Shown here piece by piece: positions 20,557 through 30,368 of a stretch of 64,000 nt of DNA. Both the position numbers and the translations under genes were made by a program. This DNA comes from Diplonema japonicum (Eukaryota; Euglenozoa; Diplonemea; Diplonemida; Diplonemidae), in assembly GCA_964019335.1 (NCBI GenBank), contig OZ025739.1, forward strand, positions 186,001-250,000, given 5' to 3'. The notes under the pieces are model-generated. The model ran no database searches. It was not told the origin of the DNA and saw nothing but the letters and a program-made list of their open reading frames with translations. The stretch's first letter is position 1. Each line of letters opens with the position of its first letter.

Positions 20557-22962
20557 ATGAGTAGCCTTGCGATTCCTGTTGAAAGGACGCCGTCACAAGG
20601 GCTGGCGTCACCAAGGGTCTCGTTTACAATAGATGCAAAAGTGCAGGAGAACATAACGCACATCGATTTGGGGGAGATGCGGGCTCAATCTTACGCGGTT
20701 TTGGGAAGCTGTGTCATGACCTTCATCGTCGGCCTGCTAACCCCCTTCATCCTAGTCGAAGAGGACAACGGGAAACATTTCACATGCAGTCCAATTCTTT
20801 GCTTCCCAGAAGGAAAAAGTTCTTATGACGTATTGGGATCGGGCACACCAGCATCAAGTGTTTGCATCGCATGCGCCTGCTTCACAATATTCGGAACATT
20901 TACGTCATTAGTAAGAATGGGCCTTCTCCTCGGAAAGTCAAGAGAGCGAGCAAGCGCGACATTGCTAGGAATTCCCATTCTCACCCTCATATGCCTGACC
21001 TCGTTAGGAAGTGGTGTCACCGGCTCAGCAATGAGCGGGATAAAGGGAAAACACTCCACATCGGTTTCGATAACCTCCGGGATACTTATTATGTACATTC
21101 CGTTGGTTGTTTGGACGCCGGTTTTAATATACAAATTAATAAAACGGAAAAAACGGCGAAAAACAGAACCGTTAAACAGCGTTGTTCTAGGAGACAGCTA
21201 CAGCCTCGGCCACGAGGCTGGGATGTCCCCTAGAACAAATGAAACAAGCGACGCAAATGGTTCGTCCGATGAAGGCAATGACGGAATCGGAGGGGTCGTT
21301 CAAGGTCCATGCCCGCCCACCCCGCCAAGAGGCAATCCTCATACTATGAAAAGCCCGCATTCTATGTCATCGGTATTCGATGCCGACGGCCGTGATTCTT
21401 CATTTGCTCTTACAATGCGGACGGGTTCAATTTCAACACATAGAAGACGGTCAACACATGTCGCCGAACGAGACCGGCAAATCGACGATGATGAAGACCG
21501 CCCTGCTCATCTTCTTTTTCTCGACATGCACCCCGGCCATCTTGACGATGACAAAACTATCCTCCCCGAGGGTGTTGCGTTGAGCCGAAAGGAAAATTCA
21601 TGTATTAACCTAAAAGAACGTTCTGGTTCCCCCACAGGGTCTGTTGTGCGAACCTCGTCGGACGCTTCAGAATCAACAGTTTCATTCAGATCGTCTTCTC
21701 CAAAGGGAAGCCCCCGGAACAGTACGGTTCCGGTTCCGTTGGTTGAAATGCGGCGGCAATCCGTCAGATCGTTCAGGTCGTTTCGATCATTGGAGTCGGA
21801 GCTCCCCCGACACGCTAGTTTCAACACGTTGAAATCGTTTCAAAGTAAAATTGAAGATGAAGGATCCGTCATTTCCGGTGTTTTAGAATCTCGGCATGTA
21901 GTCGACACACGTGTTATCTACAAGAACACAACCGCAGACGGGACAACCACTCTGAACGACTACGAGGTTTTGCGAGAACTTGGTTCAGGAGCGTATTCTA
22001 AAGTCCGGCTTTGCAAAAACAGAAAAACCGGCGAGTTTCGAGCGATGAAAATCGTCAAGAAGAGTCTGATGAAGCACCTCGGGAGGTTGGGAGGCCGCGG
22101 GGGTTTGATATCGACCGCTCTCCACAAAGTCAAACAGGAAATCGCAATTCTCAAAAAAGCGAGGCACAGAAACATCGTCACCCTCTTCGAGGTCATGGAT
22201 TACACCGATTCCGATAAATTAATTATGGTCCTCGAGTACGTACCCCGAGGTCCCGTTGGTACTGTTGATCCATCCACAGGAAAACTCCTTTCCGACCCAC
22301 TACCAGAACCGGCTTTGCAAACCGTTCTCAAAGGGGTTGTAAAGGGTTTACGATACCTCCATGGTTGTAAAATCCTCCACAGGGATATCAAACCTGAAAA
22401 TATTCTGATTTCCGGCGACGGGACTGCAAAAATAACAGATTTCGGGGTTTCACATGTGTGGCAAACCCGAGGATCCGACGTCATAAATAGAACGGAAGGA
22501 ACACCAGCATACTTCCCACCTGAATCGCTGTCAGGCGGAGAATATAAAGGAATTCCAGCAGAAGTGTGGACATTAGGGGTTACTTGTTATGTATTATTAA
22601 CAGGGGTGCTTCCGTTTCATCACCATACCCTGTCTGGGCTCAGCGGGTTGATCAAAAGCACGCATGTTGCAATGAAGGGTTTTTCGCCTGAATGCACCGA
22701 TATTGTTTTGAGAATGCTGCACAAGGATCCGCGGTGGAGGCCTACGCTGCGAGAGGTGTACTATTCACAGTATCTTCTGTTGGTTCCGCCTGTTGCTTCT
22801 GCTGCTACTTCTCCTACTTTTCCTGGTGAGCCTGCCGTCTCAGTGTGTTCATCAAGGAGGACTAGTAATGCGTCTTCTGCCTCTTCTGCTTATGAGATTG
22901 CTATATCCGAGACAGAAATTGATCAGGCAATTTCGCTTTGCAGTGCTGTGAACTTGTCGTGA
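20557..22962 (+). CDS. Four-pass membrane protein kinase, CaMKK/LKB1-like catalytic domain (801 aa)
   Basis: Residues 44-66, 98-118, 133-155 and 168-194 are hydrophobic and form a four-helix membrane region with cysteines in the first loop, ending in a KRKKRRK stop-transfer patch. A serine-rich linker (200-460) follows. The kinase domain (about 466-745) has a glycine loop GSGAYSKV, the VAIK-type lysine in RAMKIVKK, HRDIKPEN near 607, DFG near 627, and GTPAYFPPESL. Between the ATP lysine and helix C sits a Gly/Arg-rich insert (GRLGGRGG), and STALHKVKQEIAILKK follows. Both are characteristic of CaMKK-type AMPK-activating kinases. Fusion to four transmembrane helices is unusual. The gene may have a short extra 3' exon: GTGAGA at 22958, a poly(A) run, then CCAG at about 23001. 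Confidence 0.88.
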   Translation: MSSLAIPVERTPSQGLASPRVSFTIDAKVQENITHIDLGEMRAQSYAVLGSCVMTFIVGLLTPFILVEEDNGKHFTCSPILCFPEGKSSYDVLGSGTPASSVCIACACFTIFGTFTSLVRMGLLLGKSRERASATLLGIPILTLICLTSLGSGVTGSAMSGIKGKHSTSVSITSGILIMYIPLVVWTPVLIYKLIKRKKRRKTEPLNSVVLGDSYSLGHEAGMSPRTNETSDANGSSDEGNDGIGGVVQGPCPPTPPRGNPHTMKSPHSMSSVFDADGRDSSFALTMRTGSISTHRRRSTHVAERDRQIDDDEDRPAHLLFLDMHPGHLDDDKTILPEGVALSRKENSCINLKERSGSPTGSVVRTSSDASESTVSFRSSSPKGSPRNSTVPVPLVEMRRQSVRSFRSFRSLESELPRHASFNTLKSFQSKIEDEGSVISGVLESRHVVDTRVIYKNTTADGTTTLNDYEVLRELGSGAYSKVRLCKNRKTGEFRAMKIVKKSLMKHLGRLGGRGGLISTALHKVKQEIAILKKARHRNIVTLFEVMDYTDSDKLIMVLEYVPRGPVGTVDPSTGKLLSDPLPEPALQTVLKGVVKGLRYLHGCKILHRDIKPENILISGDGTAKITDFGVSHVWQTRGSDVINRTEGTPAYFPPESLSGGEYKGIPAEVWTLGVTCYVLLTGVLPFHHHTLSGLSGLIKSTHVAMKGFSPECTDIVLRMLHKDPRWRPTLREVYYSQYLLLVPPVASAATSPTFPGEPAVSVCSSRRTSNASSASSAYEIAISETEIDQAISLCSAVNLS

Positions 22963-23244
22963 GATAGGGGAAAAAAAAAAAAAAAAAAAAAAAAAAACCA
23001 GGATGCAAAAAAATTTTTGACATCGGTTTGCTTTTCCCCCCCCCTTTTTTTTTCTTTATTTGCGTGAAATTTTTTTTTTTTCCCCCTTTTCCCCCCTCCC
23101 TTCCTCCGTTCATCAAGAACAACAGGAAAAAAAAAAAAAAAAAAAAAAAAAAAGCCCATGTTATCTCCTTTCTCCCCCATTCCCCCTGCTGCGGGTGCTT
23201 TTTTTTTTTTTTTTTATTCTCTTTTTTTTTTTTTTTTCCTTCTT

Positions 23245-23291
<47 letters not shown>

Positions 23292-23639
23292 TCCCAACAA
23301 GATAGAGGGATGGGATGGGATTAAGAAGAAAAAAAAAAAGAAAGGAGAAAAAAAAAAAAGATAAGGAAACAAAAAAAAGTTTAAAAAAAAAAAAGCAGTT
23401 TGTTTCTTCTTTCTCTTTTGGGGGCAAAGCGGTGGTGAGAAAAGAGGGAGAACGCAGGGGGGTTGGAGATTTAAAAATCTTCTGACTTGAAGAAGTGTGT
23501 TTTAAAAAAAAAAAGAAAGTGAATGCCTTTAGATTGTCTTTTAAATTTTTTTTAAAAAAAAGTTAATTCGTCATGTGTTTCTTAGTTGAATTTAGTTATC
23601 CCTCTCAATCTCCTTTCCCCTGCCTTTTGCCAGCAAAAA

Positions 23640-23672
<33 letters not shown>

Positions 23673-23758
23673 TAACAAACAAAAAAAAGAGGTTTTTATT
23701 TTCTTCTTCTTCTTCGCGACTCGACATGGTGTGTGGCTTTTTTTTTTTTTTTTTTTTT
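22963..23758. other. Intergenic spacer of extreme homopolymer content
   Basis: T runs of up to about 40 near 23245-23290 and A runs of over 20. A short unique stretch lies at 23575-23634. The second retroelement begins directly after a T run. Confidence 0.6.
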
Positions 23759-23762
23759 CAAG

Positions 23763-25087
23763 ATGCGCTCGCCGTGTGCTGTTGCGAACGTCTTGCTGCC
23801 AGGGCACACGACGGACCCGCTGGTGGTGACACTTTACCGACTGCTGTGCACAGTGGTGAAGGTAGGCGGGTCGGATACGGAGCTGTGGGACCGGATGGGG
23901 AGGTGTGCCGCCCTGTACCGGGAGTGCGATATTGAAGCCCTGGGGCCAGTGGGGACCCTGATGAGAAGATGGCTGCCGGCGATCGGGAAAGGCTGGAATT
24001 TCGTGGTGGGGCTGGGTGCCATGCCGGAACGCGAGCGCAAGCACGAGATCCGGCGGGTGGCGAGGGCCATGACGGCAGCCGAGCTAGCAGACGGGAGGGA
24101 CTCCTACGACGGCATGCCGGAGGGAGCCGACCCGGACACGAACGTGTGGTGGAGGTCACTCTCGGGCAACCCAGTGGCGGCGTACCGACTGAGGAGGCTG
24201 ATTGCAGGAGCGGTGTTTGCGGTCTACCCGGGAGCGCGGGGCGTGGCGCAGGAACCGAACAACCCGCTGCAGCACCTCTGCGACGTGTGTGAGGAACGGT
24301 TCGGCAGCTACACGGAGGTGCTGGAGCACGCCCTCTGGCGATGCGAGCCGGGTGTCGCGGTGCGGAGCACCTGGACCCGGCAGCTATGCCGAAGGCGACG
24401 AGGCTCCATGGGGTGGTGCCCAGAGGCTGCCAAGACAAGCCAAGGGCCTTACTGGTGCAGAAGTACCTGCTGGAGGTAGTCACGCGGAGGGATGCAGCGG
24501 TGGAAGCGAACCGCGCACTGCAGACACAAGCTTACCCGTGGCGGGCGGTCGTGACGGGGAGGGCGCACCCGACGCCGACGGTGTCTGAACTACGAAGGCT
24601 GGGGGCGTCAGGAACAGTGATGGACAAGCTGCTGAGGCCGGTGCTGAGGTGGTTGGGAGGCCTGCTGTGGGATGACGCGCCTGGTCGGCACACGGCGGTG
24701 ACGACGTTAGAGCTGGCCCTCGACTTCGAGAGGGAGATGGAGCTGCCGCTGGACGACGGCGGGGAAGTGGGCAAGGTGGAGGACCTGGGCGTCAAGGCAA
24801 GGAGGCTACGGTATGTGCTGAGACGAGTCCAGGACCTGTACCACGCTGATGGCAGAGGGGTAGCGTTCCCAGCGGCGCGAGTGGAGCGCGTCAACTCCCT
24901 ACGCTGTATCGGAGGACCGACCACACACGGGTATGACAGGAGGCCAGTACTCCCGGAACGAACCATGAGTAGCATCGAAGGCTTGCGGGACAGGTACCTG
25001 TCGCAGACACCGACAAGGCTGCCCCGCAGCATGACCACCGCAGTAGGAACCCGCCAGAGCCCCCAGAACGGGGACAACGGGGACTAA
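23763..25087 (+). mobile_element. 5'-truncated non-LTR retrotransposon fragment with one frameshift
   Basis: Translation from 23763 gives RSPCAVANVLLPGHTTDPL and continues to a CxxC...H....C cluster (CDVCEERFG...HALWRC), then shifts frame near 24385. The second frame continues through LRPVLRWLGGLLW, TTLELALDFE and RCIGGPTTHGYDRRPVLP to a stop at 25087. Order and landmarks match the - strand fragment at 7946-9511, though DNA identity is low and this copy is much richer in G+C. No RT catalytic motif is present. The insertion begins exactly where a T run ends. Inactive copy. Confidence 0.7.
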
Positions 25088-25872
25088 GCGCAGCGCGGCC
25101 GGTGAGCACAAAAACGCATACCTTAAAAGAATAGTTTTTTTTTTTTTTCTTCTTCTCTTCTTTTTTTTTTAGGCGTCCTGCCACATACCGCAGGTACCCT
25201 TAAATGTCTCTTTTTTTTTTTTTTTTTTTTTTTTTCCCTCTTCCGTTTTTCTTCTTTTTTTCCTTCTCCCTCTGCAAACTCTGATAAAGGCCGCACGAGA
25301 ATAGCAAGGGTCACATTTCATTAGAAGACGGGAATACCCCCCCCCCCCTTTTTGTTTTTGTCTAGTGCCTCTACTGGTTATATAGTATGCTGCCTTTTTT
25401 CATTGGGCACTTTCAAGTTCCTTTTTTTTTTTTTAGTTATTTCCTACAATTTTTTTGCCCCCCCCTCAACGGGCGACGGGCGCAACAAGAAAAAAAAAGC
25501 AAAAAAAGAGAGCAATTACAGAGTTCCAAGATGAGAAAAAAAAAGAAAACATAATAAATAAGAATAAACCAAACAAACACATCAAAACAGCAAAAAAAAA
25601 AAAAATAATAAAGCTTAGGTTTCCTCTTTTTTTTTTTAAAAAAAAAAAAAGATTTATAGTTTTTTTTATTCACTACTAAAAAAAAAAAAAAACCCTCAGG
25701 CGGAGGGATTAAAGAAAAGACGGAACAAAAAAAAACAAAAAAAAAAAACGAAGAAAAAAAAAACAAAAAAAAAGGAAATTTTTTTTTATCTGTTTCTCTT
25801 TTTTTTTTATACATTTCAACAACAAAAAAAAAACAAATACAACAACAACAAAAGGGGAGGGGGGAAAAAAAA
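25088..25872. other. Intergenic spacer
   Basis: A/T homopolymers with short unique islands at 25268-25330 and 25360-25400. No gene supported. Confidence 0.5.
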
Positions 25873-26553
25873 ATGAGAAAGAAAACCATGTCCCTCACCA
25901 ACGAACTCGCCGCAGGGAGGATACAGGGGATGTACCGGTGTTACAAAGCCCGTTGTATAACGGATCAGCTTAGGAAGAAGCGCGAGCTCGCGCTCCAGCT
26001 GCTGATGGCCAGCCCGCAGGTGAAAAAAGTGGGAACAGGAAAGTACGGCTTGAAATGGATGTTCCGAGCCCCTGGAACAAAAGGAAAGGCTGCTCTCGGG
26101 ACCGCAGAAGGGGTAAAACTAGTGTCCGAAACCGACTACTCCGGCGGCAATGGGAAAGAAGTCCACCCTGACGTTCCCTGGCTCATGAGAGGCCTAGACG
26201 TTTTTTACACAAAGTACAACAAGGAAGCACTCCCCAACGTTAAAAAAATTGCCGTCACGGCTGCAGGGCACGCGCAAGAACTTCGTGAAAAGCTGATGAA
26301 GAAATACCCCACAGTCCCTGTTTACGAATTTGAGTGGTTGCGGTCAACTACACCCAAACCCGGTGCTCTCTCCCGGCATAGGCAGAGGGCAGCTACGATG
26401 CTTACAAAGCCCATGAAAGCCGCGCCCCCATCACCTAGAACAGAAGGCCCCCGTACCCCTCTGACCCCCAGCCTAGCTTCCTTGAAGAATTCCTTCTTTT
26501 CCTCCGATTCTGGGGAGGTACCCATGCTCTCTGCTACACAGCCGCTACTTTAA
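25873..26553 (+). CDS. IQ-motif protein (226 aa)
   Basis: The ATG follows GGGGGGAAAAAAAAA; a second ATG ten codons later at 25900 is also possible. Residues 15-35 match the calmodulin-binding IQ pattern (AAGRIQGMYRCYKARC, then basic LRKKREL). The middle is basic (VKKVGTGKYGLKWMF) and the C-terminal third is P/S/T-rich with PRTEGPRTPLTPSLAS. No catalytic domain is visible. Calmodulin or myosin-light-chain-type binding is likely from the motif. The cellular role is unknown. Confidence 0.7.
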   Translation: MRKKTMSLTNELAAGRIQGMYRCYKARCITDQLRKKRELALQLLMASPQVKKVGTGKYGLKWMFRAPGTKGKAALGTAEGVKLVSETDYSGGNGKEVHPDVPWLMRGLDVFYTKYNKEALPNVKKIAVTAAGHAQELREKLMKKYPTVPVYEFEWLRSTTPKPGALSRHRQRAATMLTKPMKAAPPSPRTEGPRTPLTPSLASLKNSFFSSDSGEVPMLSATQPLL

Positions 26554-27786
26554 AAAAAAAAATACCCCCCCCTCCTTCATCTGTTTTATATTCTACACCC
26601 ATCTTTAAAAAAAATTAGTTCGTTGCTGTTTTTTTTTTTTTTTTAACCCGTATGTGTTATTCAGTTAATGGGAGCGTTGCTCTTTTTTTTTTTGTTTCCT
26701 TTTCTCTTTGAGGTAAGGTTTTTGATATGGTTGTTTGAACTGTGTACGTGGCCAAGAGAAGAGGGCGGAGGGGAGGGGGGGGGGTATTTGACAAAAAAAA
26801 AAAAAAAAAAAGAGAAGACGTAAGAAAGCCTTGCCCATATGCTCCCCGTATACAAAAAAAAAAAAAAAAAGAAACAAACAAAGGGCCATTCCCCAGTGGT
26901 CATTGGTAGTTCTAAAAAAAAAAAAAAAAAGTGCAAAAACAAAATGTTTCATTTTTACTATTTCAATTTTTTTTTTTTTTTTCCCCTTTTAAATGTGCCC
27001 CCTCCTTTACTTTTAGAACAAGTGCGTAGCGACAGTTCCCCTTAAGCGGGTTATTTGATACTTGGTGGGGGAGGCGGGGAGGCGAGAAATAAGGCAATCC
27101 TTGCGGCAGTCTCTTGGGGTTATTGTCACCTTGGCACAAATAATCGCATTTAGCTTCAGCAAATGAAAAAAAAAAAAAAAAAAATGCCCCCACCCTCCCG
27201 CGAGGAAACGGGGTCCACACTCCAATTTGTCGTTTTGACTACAAACACCCCCACCACCCCCCTGTACTTTTTATGATACACTTGGAGCCTTGCGTCTGTG
27301 TCACCTTTGACGATGAAAGACCGAACTTTAATTTTAATCTATTTCTGTGAAAACGTTAACCAACAATCAAAAAAAAAAAAGATAATAATAATAATAATAA
27401 AACCTCCTTGTAAAACACTGCAGCGATAATTTTAAAAAAAAGTTTTTTTTTAAATCTCATCTCCCCCTATGTACCCTCCTTCATTTTTTTTTTCCCCCTC
27501 TCTTTTTGGGAACAAAAAAAAAAAAGAAGAAGAAAGTATGTGATCCCTTTTTTTGTTTCACTCTTATCTTCTTCCCCCCCCCCCCCCCCTACGAATCTAT
27601 CTGCCCAGTTCAGGGGGAAATAAAAAGAATAGGGTGAAAGAAGAGAAGAAAGAAAAACAATGGTTAAGGGGATAAGGGTAAGAGTAAAACTGTGTGCATT
27701 TGTGTGCAAAAAAAAAGGGGTTTTTTTTTTTGTTATAAAGGATTGGTACAGTCTCGCATTGTCTGTTCTTTTTTTTTTTTTTTTTT
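26554..27786. other. Intergenic sequence
   Basis: Mostly homopolymer. A unique, moderately GC-rich island at 27017-27230 has short open frames only; an RNA gene there cannot be excluded, but no RNA motif was recognised. An (ATA)n run lies near 27380-27400. Confidence 0.4.
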
Positions 27787-28990
27787 TATTTCACTCTTCA
27801 GAAATTACTTCACGCACTGGGGGGCCCATTACTTCACGCTAAATCTCATTACTTCACGGTGAAATAATGGCCTGTTTTCCGTGAAGTAATAGGGGGTTTC
27901 CGTTAAATAATATGCCTCGGTAGGCCAATTTTTGCCTCGGTTCGGTTCCCAGTGGGGCTACTTTTTCCTCTCAGTTTGCTATTTCCCCCCAGGTTCAGCT
28001 CAATTGGCCAACTTTTGCCTCGGCTCAGTTCCAAGTTGGACTACTTTTTCCTCCCAATTTGCCCACTTTTGGCTAGGCCTTGTTCCCAGTTTCTGTGGGT
28101 AACTCTTCTGTGGGCAAGGGTACCCAAGCTCCCCAAAAGACTTCAAAATACCGAAGCAGCAGAAAAAAAGGAGCCAGCGGCCGCGCTAGGTATGGGAAGG
28201 CCTGATTAGAGATGGTGACAGTGGCAATGCCAGCGACAGCGGCAGCTCTTAGTCAACAAAAGGAGGAAAAACAACTTGTATTGTAACCTTTGTAACCCCT
28301 CTCTTGTTGTACCCCTTGTCACCCTGTTGTGCCCCTCGTGGTGAAGTAATTTCAGAGTGTCGTGAAATAAAACCACTTACCTACCGCCAAGTAATGCTTT
28401 ACCGAGCTCGAGGTAACGGTAAAGTCATTACTTGTTGGCAGTAAATAGCTATTATTTCACTCTTCGTCATTTTCTTCACTCACTAGGGGCCTCATTATTT
28501 AACGCGAAATCGCCATTATTTAACTAGTTAAATAATGAGATTTTGCAGTTAAATAATGGCCTTCAGAGTGGAAAAATGAGTCTCGCCGTGTAAAAAAATG
28601 CACCCAACCCCTTGGAAATTTTTTTTGGGGTGGGGGTATTTTGACTATTTTTGGCCATCTGAGGCCATTCCAGCCCTTAAAAGTGGGAATAAGTGCCTTA
28701 CTTCCCCTTTAAATGCCACGGCGAAATAGCTACCCTGTATTACCTTAGGAAAATCCCCAAAAAGCTGACCTGCGTGAAAAAAAAAACAGCAGTGAAAGCA
28801 GTGAAGAGTGAGTGACTCAAATGACGAAAAGTGAAATAAAACGACTTACTTGCCGCCAAATGAGCCATTATTTAACACTCGTTACCGTTTTTTTGCACGA
28901 GGGCCCTGCGGGCCCTCGTGCAAAAAATTCGGGAACTCGAGTTAAATAATGACTCATTATTTGTTGGCAATAAATAGCTAATTTTTACAC
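27787..28990. repeat. Complex palindromic repeat: two tandem units with foldback structure
   Basis: Each unit opens with TTTCACTCTTC and a GGGGCC segment (27789 and 28454). It continues with a palindromic module made of ATTACTTCAC or ATTATTTAAC motifs facing their reverse complements (27805-27905 and 28485-28575). It closes with a second inverted-arm module containing GTGAAATAAAAC and TTGTTGGCA-TAAATAGCTA (28353-28460 and 28830-28985). In unit 2 this last module contains a perfect hairpin at 28889-28927. Unit 1 also holds an 83-bp internal repeat (27923 and 28006). There is no reading frame. A non-autonomous foldback DNA element or satellite is the likely nature. Confidence 0.65.
28889..28927. 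repeat. Perfect 18-bp-arm hairpin
   Basis: TTTTTT then GCACGAGGGCCC, a 3-nt loop TGC, then the exact reverse complement GGGCCCTCGTGC and AAAAAA. It is GC-rich in its core and sits inside the inverted module of the second repeat unit; the first unit lacks it. Confidence 0.9.
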
Positions 28991-29255
28991 AGTATCATAT
29001 ATCGCCGCCATCAGTCACATTGGGGTTTGGGAAGCTTGGGAAACGCCTGCTTTGTGTCCCCCCTCCCCCCTCCCACTTTTGTTAATCTACTCGGCCGCGG
29101 TCTTTGAAACATCAAAAAAAAAAGTCTGTTCCCTTCCCTCTCTTGCTTTTTTTTTTTTTCTCTCTCTTCTTCTTTTTTTTTTCTCTTTTCCTGAAACATC
29201 AATATCTCTACAAAACAAAAAACAAAAAAAAAAGAAGGGGGTAAAAAAAAAAAAA

Positions 29256-29918
29256 ATGCCACTTACGCTATATGGATTTCCTGTGTCACAACCTGCAAGG
29301 GCTGTCTACTGGGCACTCCTGGCAGAGGACACAAAGTTCGAATATGTGAACGTCATGCCTGGGAAGGGGACCAAGACACCGGAGTTCAAAGCCAAGGGCG
29401 CCTTCCTCAGTGTACCAAGAATAGATGACGATGGCTTTGTGCTGAACGAGAGCCACGCAATTCTGTCGTACTTGGGGGAGAAACACGATTGGTCGCTGTA
29501 CCCCAAGGACATCCACGTCAGGGCGAAGATCCAGGAGTACTTTAACTGGCATCACACATCTGTCAGAAAACTAACTTCGGCGCACTTTGCACCGAAGCTT
29601 CGCAAGGATCTTCCATTCACCCCCGAGGGCATCAGGATCGAGTCGTTGATTGCAAAGGGTGCCCTTGCCACACTGAACAAGATTCTCGCCACGCAACCTT
29701 TCATTGCAGGTGAGAAGCCTACCGTTGCAGACCTGTCCTGCTTCTGCGAGGTGTCGCAATGCGAGGACGACATGTTCTCCCTCACAGATATCTCTCCCTA
29801 CCCCAATGTCCAGGCCTGGCTTGCTCGCTGCAAAACAGACATTCCAAAGTACAAGGAGTCCCACAAACCTTTCTTTGGCATTTACCCCAAGATTAAAGGC
29901 GCTTTCGCCAAGCTGTAA
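29256..29918 (+). CDS. Glutathione S-transferase, theta-like (220 aa)
   Basis: The ATG at 29256 directly follows a 14-nt A run; the in-frame sequence upstream is low complexity and was excluded. Residues 1-80 form the thioredoxin-fold domain: LYGFPVSQPARAVYW with Ser11 in the position of the theta-class catalytic serine, the cis-proline in VPRIDDDGFVL, and the glutathione-binding ESHAIL. Residues 90-215 form the helical domain with the conserved N-capping/hydrophobic motif in FIAGEKPTVADLSCFCEV. The length is normal for soluble GSTs. It should conjugate glutathione to electrophiles in the cytosol. Exact class is not certain without alignment. Confidence 0.9.
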   Translation: MPLTLYGFPVSQPARAVYWALLAEDTKFEYVNVMPGKGTKTPEFKAKGAFLSVPRIDDDGFVLNESHAILSYLGEKHDWSLYPKDIHVRAKIQEYFNWHHTSVRKLTSAHFAPKLRKDLPFTPEGIRIESLIAKGALATLNKILATQPFIAGEKPTVADLSCFCEVSQCEDDMFSLTDISPYPNVQAWLARCKTDIPKYKESHKPFFGIYPKIKGAFAKL

Positions 29919-29989
29919 TACTGATTTTCTTTTTTTCTTCCCCCTCCCCCCTACAAGGGATCGGGGCATATACGTGTGGTGGTGGGTTA

Positions 29990-30022
<33 letters not shown>

Positions 30023-30087
30023 TTGCCCCTGTAATCAAGTAGACAGTTCTTGTGCAGGGCGCCGCCAACACCGGCCTCCTTTAACTC

Positions 30088-30118
<31 letters not shown>

Positions 30119-30368
30119 TTGTATTAATGTACTTCTTCAATTTTTTTAATTTTTTTTTCCTTCAAAAAAAAAAAGGAACGGCCATTGAGTACCTTTTCAG
30201 TGTGCTGCACCGAAGGAAAAAAAAGTACAAAAAAAATTAAAAAAGAAATATGTTTGCAGGTTACTCCCCCCCCCCCCCCCCCCCCCCTTCCTCCTCCTCT
30301 TCTTATCTCTATTTTTACAAAAAAAAAAAAGATTCTTCCAGGATGTCGGATACACGTTTGCCGACTCC
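29919..30368. other. Intergenic spacer containing a 62-bp dispersed repeat
   Basis: T and C homopolymers surround a unique block at 30026-30087. The sequence just upstream of 30369 (CTTCCAG then an open frame) allows an extra 5' exon of the next gene. Confidence 0.5.
30026..30087. repeat. 62-bp dispersed repeat, copy 1
   Basis: The block beginning CCCCTGTAATCAAGTAGAC and ending CCTCCTTTAACTC is found again at 46507-46568 with no mismatch seen. Here it is flanked by poly(T) on both sides. Confidence 0.9.

Noticed and set aside
27017-27350. Possible structured RNA gene in the unique island upstream of the palindromic repeat
   Set aside because: I looked for tRNA arms, C/D or H/ACA boxes and snRNA-type Sm sites and found nothing convincing.
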